Positions 1 to 5,263 of a DNA stretch of 5,285 nt are shown here, piece by piece. The stretch's first letter is position 1, and each line of letters starts with the position of its first letter. The stretch covers positions 1 through 5,285 of the forward strand of contig JARXAU010000092.1 of assembly GCA_029865675.1 (NCBI GenBank), read 5' to 3'. The notes beneath the pieces were generated by a model. The model had not been told where the DNA came from and did not search any database. It saw only the letters and a list, made by a program, of their open reading frames with translations. This DNA comes from Rhodoferax sp. (GTDB lineage: Bacteria > Pseudomonadota > Gammaproteobacteria > Burkholderiales > Burkholderiaceae_C). The translations under genes were made by a program, and so were the position numbers.

Positions 1-1428
1 GTACTCGGTATCGGAGTGGTCGCGCAAAAAGGACTCGATCTGCACCGGGTTATTGCGCTCCACCGGGTACAGCATCTCGCCCCGGTAGGTGTCAAACGGC
101 TTGGCCTGCAAGATGTCCATGCCCATTTGGGTGCCCTTGACCAAGGTGGCCATGTCGTCGGGATGCTGGAAAAACGCGGGATCGATCAGTGGCGCGTCGG
201 TGGACCTTGCGCTTTGCAGCGTCACGCTGCCCCGGCTCTTGGGGCGGCACAAGGTCACATGCAGGGTGTAGCCGTGGCCCAGATGGGTTTTGCGGTTGTG
301 GTCGTCGATGATGCCGGTGCACAGGGCGAGCTGGATGTCGGGCTTGTCGGCTCCGGGGTCCGTTTTTAAAAAGCCTTGCGATTCGGCCACGTTGGACGTT
401 ACCCAGCCGGTGCGCTTGTTGCGCCACTGGAAAATCGCTTTGACTACGTCGACCAAGCCGCGCAGTGAAATGCCCATCGCCGCCTCGGTGCGCACCGTGC
501 GCTGAATCAGCACTGTAGTCACATGGTCTTGCAGGTTTTGCCCCACGCCGGGCAGCGTGTGCACCGTGGCAATGCCGTGCGCTTGGAGTTGCTCTTGCGG
601 GCCTATGCCCGAGAGCATGAGCAACTGGGGCGAACCAAAGGCCCCGGCGCTCAAAACCACCTCGCGCGCGGCGTGCAGTTGGTGCACTTGGCCGCCCTGC
701 TCGTATTCCACGCCGATGGCGCGTTTGCCGTCCATCAGCACGCGCCGGGTGTGGGCTTGGGTGATGACGGTCAGGTTGCTGCGCCCGCGTTGCGGGGTGA
801 TATAGGCCTTGGAGGCGCTGCAGCGTTCGCCGTTGGCTTGCATGGCCTGGGTGGGGCCGCAACCGAGTTGCTGCGCGCCGTTGTAGTCCTCGGTGCGGGG
901 CAAGCCGGTTTGTTCGCAAGCTTGCAAGAACACCTCATTGAGGGGGCTGGGGCTGCGCAGGTAGCTCACTTGCAGCGGGCCGCTGGTGCCACGGTAGGCG
1001 TTTTCGCCAAAGCAGTGGTTGTGCTCGGCGCGTTTAAATAGCGGCAACACCTCGTCATAGCTCCAACCGGGGTTGCCCAGGCTGGCCCAGTGGTCGTAGT
1101 CGGCGCGGTGGCCGCGCGTGTAGACCATGGCGTTGATGGAGCTGCTGCCGCCCATCACCTTGCCGCGCGGCTGGTAGCCGCGTCGGCCCTTGAAGCCGGG
1201 TTGCGGCACCGTCTCGTAGCCCCAGTTGTGCACTTTGAGCGGTGCGCTGACGGCAAAGCCCATGGGCGCGTGGATCAGCACCGAGGTGTCGGGGGCACCG
1301 GCCTCTAAAAGGCAGACACGCACGCCGGGGTCTTCGCTCAGGCGGCTGGCTACCACGCAGCCAGCCGCGCCGGCGCCCACGATGATGTAGTCGAATGTCT
1401 GGCTGGCTGGCGTGGTGCGGGTGTTCAT
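1..1428 (-). CDS. GMC-family FAD-dependent oxidoreductase (choline/alcohol dehydrogenase-like), C-terminus cut by window edge
   Basis: The reading frame is open for 476 codons from an ATG at 1428 to the window edge. Residues 12-31 form an FAD-binding Rossmann start with GAGAAG at 18-23. GMC signature 1 lies at about 88-106 (RGKVMGGSSSIN core) and signature 2 at 262-276 (GAFGSPQLLMLSGIG). The visible part ends in DHSDTEY, where family members continue into HPVGT with the catalytic histidine, so roughly 55-80 residues are missing. The family oxidises primary alcohols, choline or related hydroxyl compounds using FAD, usually passing electrons to the respiratory chain. The substrate cannot be read from sequence. 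The start is the only plausible one: upstream in-frame codons offer no alternative, although no strong Shine-Dalgarno is seen. It lies 75 bp after the aldolase gene on the same strand and is probably co-transcribed with it. I leave out a symbol such as betA because substrate specificity is not shown. Confidence 0.95.
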   Translation of the reverse strand, partial: MNTRTTPASQTFDYIIVGAGAAGCVVASRLSEDPGVRVCLLEAGAPDTSVLIHAPMGFAVSAPLKVHNWGYETVPQPGFKGRRGYQPRGKVMGGSSSINAMVYTRGHRADYDHWASLGNPGWSYDEVLPLFKRAEHNHCFGENAYRGTSGPLQVSYLRSPSPLNEVFLQACEQTGLPRTEDYNGAQQLGCGPTQAMQANGERCSASKAYITPQRGRSNLTVITQAHTRRVLMDGKRAIGVEYEQGGQVHQLHAAREVVLSAGAFGSPQLLMLSGIGPQEQLQAHGIATVHTLPGVGQNLQDHVTTVLIQRTVRTEAAMGISLRGLVDVVKAIFQWRNKRTGWVTSNVAESQGFLKTDPGADKPDIQLALCTGIIDDHNRKTHLGHGYTLHVTLCRPKSRGSVTLQSARSTDAPLIDPAFFQHPDDMATLVKGTQMGMDILQAKPFDTYRGEMLYPVERNNPVQIESFLRDHSDTEY

Positions 1429-1503
1429 GGGGCGGAGCTTAGGTGGTTTTCGGAACGGGTGGGGCGTGCTTGAATGCAACTTCGACAAAAAACCAGTGTA
1501 TGG

Positions 1504-2259
1504 TTAATCGCGGTAGCTGATGTCCATGCGGTCGAGTTTGCGCAGCATGGCTGGCCAGGCAAAAGCGCCGCCTAGGCCGTCGGTTTGGGCGCGCATGGCC
1601 TGGCCCACGCCGTCGATGATGCGGGGATCCACCTGCGTGAGCGCGCCCCCAGCTTGGGCAGCGATTTGAATCTGGCAGGTGGACTCAAAGTTGTACATCA
1701 GCAAAAACGCCTCGGGGATGCTGCTGCCCACCACCAACAGGCCGTGGTTGCGCAGCATCAGGTGCTTTGCGGTGCCCAGGTCGGCTTGCAGACGCGGCTT
1801 TTCGTCGTCGCGCAGGGCCACGCCTTCATAGCTGTGGTAGCCCAAAGAGGCCAGCACAAAAGTCGATTGCTGGCTGATGGGCAGCACGCCGCAAGCCTGG
1901 GCGCTGACCGCCACGCCCGCGCGGGTGTGGGTGTGCAAGACGCAGGCGGCGTCTTCGCGCACCGCGTGCACCGCGCTGTGGATGACAAAGCCTGCCGGGT
2001 TTACCGGGTGCACCGAGTCGCTGAGCTTGTTGCCCGCCTGGTCAATTTTGATCAGGCTGCTGGCCGTGATCTCGTCAAACAACAGGCCGTAGGGATTGAT
2101 CAAAAACTGGTGCTCAGGGCCGGGGATGCGCGCGCTGATGTGGGTAAAAATCAAATCGCTCCATCCATAAGCCGCCACCAAGCGGTAGCAGGCCGCCAAA
2201 TCAACACGCAATTGCCACTCTTCGGGGCTGACCTGGTTTTTGAGGGATGGGCTGGACAT
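1504..2259 (-). CDS. Class II aldolase/adducin family protein
   Basis: This 251-residue protein matches the class II aldolase/adducin fold (the fuculose-phosphate aldolase superfamily) in length and motifs. The zinc-site histidines are visible as HTH at 109-111 and as NHG at 171-173, with a further conserved His in FVIHSAVH at 91-98. The N-terminal segment YGWSDLIFTHISAR (31-44) is also typical. Family members are metal-dependent aldolases, epimerases or decarboxylases acting on small sugar or hydroxy-acid substrates. This one belongs to the broad cytosolic adducin-like group of undefined substrate. I chose the ATG at 2259 over an in-frame GTG at 2292 because a GGAG complement (2267-2270) sits 7 nt upstream of it and MSSPS is a natural start. 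The gene is the promoter-proximal member of a likely operon with the GMC oxidoreductase, which suggests a joint oxidation/cleavage pathway for a hydroxylated carbon source. That pathway role is inference. Confidence 0.92.
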   Translation of the reverse strand: MSSPSLKNQVSPEEWQLRVDLAACYRLVAAYGWSDLIFTHISARIPGPEHQFLINPYGLLFDEITASSLIKIDQAGNKLSDSVHPVNPAGFVIHSAVHAVREDAACVLHTHTRAGVAVSAQACGVLPISQQSTFVLASLGYHSYEGVALRDDEKPRLQADLGTAKHLMLRNHGLLVVGSSIPEAFLLMYNFESTCQIQIAAQAGGALTQVDPRIIDGVGQAMRAQTDGLGGAFAWPAMLRKLDRMDISYRD

Positions 2260-2266
2260 GCGCGGA

Positions 2267-2270
2267 CTCC
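2267..2270 (-). promoter_or_regulatory. Shine-Dalgarno fixing the aldolase start
   Basis: On the minus strand GGAG lies 7 nt before the ATG at 2259. It supports this ATG over the in-frame GTG at 2292, which has no comparable site in front of it. Confidence 0.6.
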
Positions 2271-2280
2271 ACAGAGAAAA

Positions 2281-2292
2281 GTAAACGTTCAC
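2281..2292. promoter_or_regulatory. Possible LacI-family operator
   Basis: The 12-mer GTAAACGTTCAC is an imperfect palindrome (10 of 12 positions symmetric) centred on AACGTT. LacI/GalR-family operators commonly have a central CG flanked by A/T in this way. It lies 22-33 bp upstream of the aldolase ATG, where repressor binding would block transcription of the aldolase/GMC pair. No regulator gene is in the window, no convincing -35/-10 pair was found, and the call rests on a single site. Confidence 0.3.
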
Positions 2293-2540
2293 TCTACCCC
2301 AGCACCCGCGTTAGGGCACTTAGGGGAAAGACTAGGGAAAGTCTCGCTTGTGTCTTCTCTTATTGGGGTGGTCGGCCTGAATGCGTCGCCTGTTGGGGCT
2401 TTGTTCGAGCACCAAAGTTACTGGGGGTAAGGCGGTGGGTGACGCAATCAAGCCTCGCGCTAACTGGGCAGGCCAAGCGCTTCGCTTGGCGACGACGGCG
2501 CTGTGTTCGGGTTAATCTGTCGTGGGGGCGGTCATTGTGC
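2293..2540. other. Intergenic stretch without a recognisable gene
   Basis: No reading frame here resembles a protein. It should hold the promoter of the minus-strand aldolase operon, but I could not place one. The only clear structure is a short perfect hairpin at 2472-2490: an 8-bp stem GCCAAGCG/CGCTTGGC with a 3-nt loop. It has no T-tract, so it does not look like a standard intrinsic terminator. Confidence 0.5.
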
Positions 2541-2744
2541 TTGCGCATAAACAGGGCCAAAGCCGTTACAGCCGCCCACAAACTGGCCCGACCGATCTAC
2601 GCAATGCTCAGCAAGGGGGAGGATTTCACCGACTGGGGACAGGGCCAGTTCTCGGAGGGCTGCTGCCAGCGGGTCTTTCACAAACTCTCTCATCCTATCA
2701 AGACCATGGTGATGCAATTGATGCCCAGCGAAACGTCTGTTTGA
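2541..2744 (+). pseudogene. IS110-like transposase, C-terminal remnant
   Basis: The plus-strand frame ending in TGA at 2742-2744 reads RAKAVTAAHKLARPIYAML, then SKGEDFTDWGQ, then QRVFHKLS and VMQLMPSE. This order resembles the C-terminal end of IS110-family transposases, which carry a KA(V/I)TAxAHKLARxIYxML helix, a GEDYxDxGQ-like stretch, and a YRxRVxxxL...LGMQL tail. Upstream in the same frame the similarity stops at about 2541, and no catalytic N-terminal (DEDD RuvC-like) part is present in any frame. It is therefore a decayed fragment, too short to function. The family assignment comes from remembered sequence patterns, not a search. The fragment runs almost directly into the 37-bp repeat at 2755, so that repeat may include the downstream end of the lost element. 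Confidence 0.6.
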
Positions 2745-2754
2745 AACCCTATGA

Positions 2755-2791
2755 AAATCAATCACTTAGGTGGTGTTTCTTGAGAGGCTTC
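2755..2791 (+). repeat. Outer direct repeat, copy 1 (37 bp)
   Basis: This sequence matches 5173-5209 at 31 of 37 positions without gaps in the same orientation. The best-conserved parts are AAATCAA, CACTT and TGGTGTTT. It starts 11 bp after the transposase-remnant stop codon and reaches the cupin stop codon at 2790-2792. The two copies lie 2,418 bp apart and enclose the cupin, toxin-antitoxin, membrane protein and GNAT genes. Confidence 0.7.
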
Positions 2792-3086
2792 ACCGGTCAA
2801 TGATGACGAGGGTGCCTTCACTTCCCGGTGCAACTGCGTGCGCAAGGCCCGCTGGCACGAAATAGACTTCTCCTGAATGTACTTGGACCACCTTGTTACC
2901 AATATCTAAGTTCATCGTCCCGTCGAGAACCAACAGTGCTTCCTCAAAATCATGCACCTCGTTTGGATATGAACGCCCGTCCATTCGAAGTACCTTGACA
3001 TTCGCTCCAGCGGCGCGTCCCACAACGACCGAGTGCCATGCCTCTTTCAGCGCCGCCGCTTGTTCAGTCAGATTGGTCTTGCTCAT
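2790..3086 (-). CDS. Small single-domain cupin protein
   Basis: This 98-residue protein is one complete cupin beta-barrel. Cupin motif 1, G(X)5HXH(X)3-4E(X)6G, is present at residues 37-56 as G37, then E43-V-H45, E49 and G56, so the first histidine is replaced by glutamate. Motif 2, G(X)5PXG(X)2H(X)3N, is at 72-87 as G72, P78, G80 and H83, with Pro in place of the final Asn. H45, E49 and H83, perhaps with E43, could still bind a metal. Small cupins of this type include sugar- or ligand-binding proteins, isomerases and stress proteins, and the sequence does not show which applies. The start ATG at 3086 has no obvious Shine-Dalgarno. The gene stands alone, 203 bp from the antitoxin gene upstream of it. 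Its stop codon overlaps the end of the outer repeat. Confidence 0.88.
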   Translation of the reverse strand: MSKTNLTEQAAALKEAWHSVVVGRAAGANVKVLRMDGRSYPNEVHDFEEALLVLDGTMNLDIGNKVVQVHSGEVYFVPAGLAHAVAPGSEGTLVIIDR

Positions 3087-3210
3087 AGTGAAAGTCTAAA
3101 TCGGGAGGCCTCGCATCAGGCGCAGTGGTCGGTAACGAGGGCGTTCTGGATGTTGATCCCGCCATGGGTATTTGCGATGGCGGCTTGTAATGCTAAAACT
3201 ACTCAGCGCT

Positions 3211-3271
3211 CATCTACCCCGCCAGCCAAGCCAACCAGCGCCAGTGCCGTCATTCGCGGTAAATGAACCAT
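3211..3271 (+). repeat. Inner direct repeat, copy 1 (61 bp)
   Basis: The sequence aligns without gaps to 4906-4966 at 49 of 61 positions in the same orientation. Conserved blocks include ATCTACC, CCAAGCCA, CGTCATT and TGAACCAT. It lies in the 203-bp gap between the antitoxin gene and the cupin gene. Its ends can pair weakly (TACC at the left with GGTA at the right). The two copies flank a 1,634-bp segment holding the antitoxin, toxin, membrane protein and GNAT genes. Confidence 0.75.
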
Positions 3272-3289
3272 ACCGCGCAAACGCCGTTG

Positions 3290-3541
3290 CTAGATGGCCG
3301 CCCGCTTGCGGGCGGTCTGCTTTGAGCGACCGGTGATGCGCGCTGTTTCATCGGCGAGAGCGAGCAAGCCACGAAGTGCCTCGTTGACCGATTCCGATGT
3401 AGGAAATGCCTTCGCCAGTTTGGGTTCGATCAGAGCCACAGAGGTTCCCTTGGACGCTTTCTTGAAAAACTTGCCCCGCTCTAATTTCACAAAGTCGGAG
3501 CGCTTGTACTCCGCGCGCATTTCTGTTTCAGCCTTCTTCAT
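3290..3541 (-). CDS. Antitoxin of a BrnT-type toxin-antitoxin module
   Basis: This 83-residue basic protein is encoded immediately after a BrnT-like toxin gene. Its ATG at 3541 lies inside the toxin's 3' end, a 14-bp overlap typical of translationally coupled toxin-antitoxin pairs. An AAAGGA Shine-Dalgarno (3548-3553) ends 6 nt before the ATG and supports this start over the internal Met8. Residues 11-25 (EYKRSDFVKLERGKF) and 35-60 (VALIEP, then FPTSESVNEALRGLL) resemble proteins found next to BrnT toxins. The strand-helix pattern of the second part could be ribbon-helix-helix-like DNA binding. The C-terminal 15 residues are Lys/Arg-rich. Classical modules neutralise the toxin and repress their own promoter. 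It differs from the best-known BrnA sequences, so I give no symbol. The reading frame is intact although the toxin frame is broken. Confidence 0.75.
   Translation of the reverse strand: MKKAETEMRAEYKRSDFVKLERGKFFKKASKGTSVALIEPKLAKAFPTSESVNEALRGLLALADETARITGRSKQTARKRAAI
3298..3315. repeat. GC-rich hairpin at the 3' end of the antitoxin gene
   Basis: CCGCCCGC and GCGGGCGG form a perfect 8-bp stem around TT. It lies over the last codons of the antitoxin gene, just before its TAG. It may slow 3' decay or weakly terminate transcription, but no U-tract follows on the minus strand, so it is not a standard intrinsic terminator. The symmetry may simply come from Arg/Ala codons. Confidence 0.4.
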
Positions 3542-3799
3542 ATATTTTCCTTTCAGTTCGCGTCAGCCTCCGTGCACTGATGATGCGTATCGCAGTTGCG
3601 CGGTGTGTGTGCGAGACCGCGAGCAACTTACCCAAACGCGATGCGCCAAACGTGATGTATCTGGCCTCACCCACGCAGTGATCTCGATACGCACCGGACA
3701 CCGCAAGTTCATCCAAAACACTGTCGCAACCTCGTCGAACGCCACACCATGCTTGCGGGCATTGGCTGTAGCCTTCGGCGAATCCCAATCAAACTCCAT
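3528..3799 (-). pseudogene. brnT: BrnT-family toxin gene with a frameshift
   Basis: BrnT is a small RelE-like ribonuclease toxin. The 5' part from the ATG at 3799 reads MEFDWDSPKATANARKHGV and then AFDEVATVF, a typical BrnT N-terminus. After Phe28 this frame loses all similarity and runs on to a stop near 3563. The family sequence resumes in the next frame as DELAVSG, then GEARYITFGASRLGKLL, VSHT, RIISARR and RTERKIYEEG, ending in TGA at 3528-3530. Joined, the two parts give about 90 residues, the usual BrnT length. The shift falls at a four-base homopolymer (AAAA on the plus strand, 3715-3718); one more base would restore a continuous frame with Leu-Asp-Glu-Leu at the joint. An AGAGG Shine-Dalgarno lies about 8 nt before the ATG. 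The toxin is probably inactive unless the shift is a sequencing error or is rescued by slippage. Confidence 0.8.
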
Positions 3800-3975
3800 G
3801 CCTCACGCCTCTTGATGCACTTGTACCAGGTTGAAGGCAACCGGGCCACAAGCCTTGCCGCGAATCCGCCTCTTGCAGCTGCGCGGGTCCATGCTGGTCG
3901 GCCGGTTGACCCATCGCTGCACACGCGGTTAGCCTGTCTTGATCGTCATCACGCGTGTTGTCTTGAAGGCAGAAA

Positions 3976-4368
3976 TCAGCGGTCACGGATACCACGGTAT
4001 CCCGAAAGAGCCAGAGCTGCAACGAGAAGTGCCAAGCCAAACCCGTTCAAGAAAAAGGTTGCGATGGCAAGTGCAATGACGCAGCACACCAGAGCGATGC
4101 TGCCGGTGCGGGTGCGTCCAGCATGCAGAAGGTATGCCACGCCAAGACAGGTGCAGGCGATGGGAAGTCCAATCATCCACGCGAACCACCATGCGTGTGC
4201 GTTCTCCTGCGAAAAGGAATACCGCAATTGGCTAAGAGCCGCCTCGGCGACCGAGAGCCCTGGGGGCGGCGCGGTACACAAGTAGACATACCAAATGGCA
4301 AGGACAGCGGTAGCTGGCAAGAAGAGCAAGCAACCGGCTATCTGATGTGGGGAGATGCGCGCAAACAT
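3976..4368 (-). CDS. Small multi-pass membrane protein of unknown function
   Basis: I do not recognise this 130-residue protein. It has about four hydrophobic segments: 10-31, 59-81, 88-107 and 108-124. A polar loop of roughly 27 residues (32-58) separates the first two, and short Arg-containing stretches (84-88 and the C-terminal RGIRDR) suggest cytoplasmic ends. It should sit in the inner membrane. It has no visible catalytic motif and no signal-peptide cleavage site. The ATG at 4368 lies only 5 nt after the GNAT stop codon, so the two genes are probably co-transcribed and perhaps translationally coupled; no separate Shine-Dalgarno is visible. Codon use and hydrophobic periodicity favour a real gene, but the function is unknown. 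Confidence 0.7.
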   Translation of the reverse strand: MFARISPHQIAGCLLFLPATAVLAIWYVYLCTAPPPGLSVAEAALSQLRYSFSQENAHAWWFAWMIGLPIACTCLGVAYLLHAGRTRTGSIALVCCVIALAIATFFLNGFGLALLVAALALSGYRGIRDR

Positions 4369-4373
4369 GCGTT

Positions 4374-4880
4374 CTAAGGAGTGAGGTTGGCGTCGCTCGT
4401 GCGAGCAGCAAGGTTCTTTTCAAAATCGACGTACAACTCTGAGAATCCTGCGGTGCGGTAGAGGCGTCTGGCGCCTTGGTTTTCGGCCAACGCGCACACT
4501 CTTAGCCAATTTGCACCTTCATCACGAGCGAATGTCTCTGCCTTGGCCATGAGCGCCCGTCCGATGCCACGGCCTTGATAAGCCGCGCGCACTACCAGGT
4601 CAGCAAGGTACGCATACTCCAAATTACCATCATCAAGCGAACCACTGCGCACCTTCGCCAGTACGGTGGCATATCCGGCAATTTCGCCCTTTTCGTCAGC
4701 AACAAAAATTCTGCCCTGGCACTCGGCGCACTGTGACAGCGCATCCGAAAAATAAGCGGTCGCTATCGCGTCCCCAGCGGGCTTTCGGGGGTCGATGCGG
4801 CGCTCAAAGTCCTGGAGTTCGATCAAACAGGCGCGAATGGCGTCGAAATCCGCATCTTGGTCGTACTCTCTGATGATCAT
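4374..4880 (-). CDS. GNAT-family N-acetyltransferase
   Basis: This 168-residue protein has the full GNAT order. It begins with the usual MIIREYDQDADFDAIRACL strand-helix. The central part includes GEIAGYATV (65-73) and LEYAYLADLVVRAAY (87-101). Motif A follows as QGRGIGRAL at 102-110, the acetyl-CoA pyrophosphate-binding loop, and motif B includes N134, A137, the LY pair at 140-141 and GF at 145-146. The enzyme transfers an acetyl group from acetyl-CoA to an amine on a small molecule or protein. The substrate cannot be deduced, and GNATs of this length are common in accessory DNA. The ATG at 4880 fits the family N-terminus, though the Shine-Dalgarno is weak. It is the first gene of the accessory run, 25 bp from the upstream copy of the inner repeat. 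Confidence 0.93.
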   Translation of the reverse strand: MIIREYDQDADFDAIRACLIELQDFERRIDPRKPAGDAIATAYFSDALSQCAECQGRIFVADEKGEIAGYATVLAKVRSGSLDDGNLEYAYLADLVVRAAYQGRGIGRALMAKAETFARDEGANWLRVCALAENQGARRLYRTAGFSELYVDFEKNLAARTSDANLTP

Positions 4881-4905
4881 CTTGAGACGCCTGGTACCTA
4901 GGGTT

Positions 4906-4966
4906 GATCTACCGCGCCAACCAAGCCAGCCAGCGGCGGAGACGTCATTGGTGGTAGTTGAACCAT
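4906..4966 (+). repeat. Inner direct repeat, copy 2 (61 bp)
   Basis: This is the partner of 3211-3271 (49 of 61 identical, no gaps, same orientation). Here CTACC (4909-4913) can pair with GGTAG (4953-4957), and CCAA further in with TTGG, giving an interrupted stem around a GC-rich loop. It lies 25 bp upstream of the GNAT start codon. Because the two copies have diverged by about 20%, the duplication is not recent. Confidence 0.75.
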
Positions 4967-5025
4967 GGTGGGCTAAACCGCAGCACAGGCGGCGGCGTGT
5001 GGGTTTTCCGATAGCGGACTGGTAG

Positions 5026-5074
5026 TTTCAGCCGCAAGAATGGTTTTCATTATGGCCGGTTTATGCGGCTGAAA
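5026..5074. repeat. 11-bp perfect inverted repeat upstream of mnmG
   Basis: TTTCAGCCGCA at 5026-5036 is the exact reverse complement of TGCGGCTGAAA at 5064-5074, with 27 nt between the arms. A perfect 11-bp match at this spacing is unlikely by chance. It could form a stem-loop in RNA, be a two-site operator, or be a small dispersed palindromic element. Neither strand shows a T-tract right after the stem, so a standard terminator is not supported. Confidence 0.6.
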
Positions 5075-5172
5075 AGAGTCGTTTTCGGGGCTTGCATCAC
5101 CTGGTACTGCGCGCAAAAACTATCAAAGCTGCAATGGGTGCCCAGCGTACACATGCCCTCAAAGTGTCATTG

Positions 5173-5209
5173 AAATCAACCACTTCGCTGGTGTTTATTG
5201 AAAGGTTTC
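5173..5209 (+). repeat. Outer direct repeat, copy 2 (37 bp)
   Basis: This is the partner of 2755-2791 (31 of 37 identical, same orientation). It ends 54 bp before the presumed mnmG start codon, so it may overlap the promoter or leader of that gene. No transposase-like reading frame precedes this copy. Confidence 0.7.
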
Positions 5210-5263
5210 TTCAGCGGGTGCCCGCCGGTAAAATCGCCCTCCTCCCCGTTTTGATTGCCCGCC

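Larger units (their letters stand above)
4881..5263. other. Intergenic region between divergent GNAT and mnmG genes
   Basis: No gene is supported in these 383 bp. The stretch holds the second inner repeat (4906-4966), an 11-bp inverted repeat (5026-5074) and the second outer repeat (5173-5209). It must also contain the start signals for both divergent genes. A TAAAAT box at 5229-5234 could be a -10 element for the plus-strand gene, but no -35 at the right distance is convincing. Confidence 0.5.

Noticed and set aside
92..919. Long minus-strand frame of 275 codons overlapping the GMC gene
   Set aside because: It is Arg/Ala/His-rich with no family motifs and lies in an alternative frame of the oxidoreductase, whose own frame carries all GMC signatures.
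1585..2430. Plus-strand frame of 281 codons opposite the aldolase gene
   Set aside because: It is an antisense shadow in GC-rich DNA; the minus strand has a complete aldolase/adducin protein with zinc-site histidines and a Shine-Dalgarno.
2461..2518. Possible integron attC site (TAAC ... hairpin ... GTTA)
   Set aside because: The flanking 7-mers do not fit RYYYAAC/GTTRRRY and the arms between the ends do not pair beyond the local 8-bp hairpin.
3800..3975. Extra small gene between the toxin and the membrane protein
   Set aside because: Frames here are short, cross known genes and lack motifs; the stretch is better read as the toxin-antitoxin promoter region.
3749..4285. Plus-strand frame of 178 codons across the membrane-protein gene
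   Set aside because: No recognisable domain, and it overlaps the brnT start and the more plausible minus-strand membrane protein.
4906..4966. Inner repeat as an integron attC site in a cassette array
   Set aside because: GTTGAAC near the right end fits one core site, but no matching second core exists, copy 1 lacks it altogether, and four genes lie between the copies with no repeats between them.
5198..5234. TTGAAA/TAAAAT as a sigma-70 promoter for mnmG
   Set aside because: The spacer is 25 nt, far from the usual 17, so the two boxes do not form a convincing pair.
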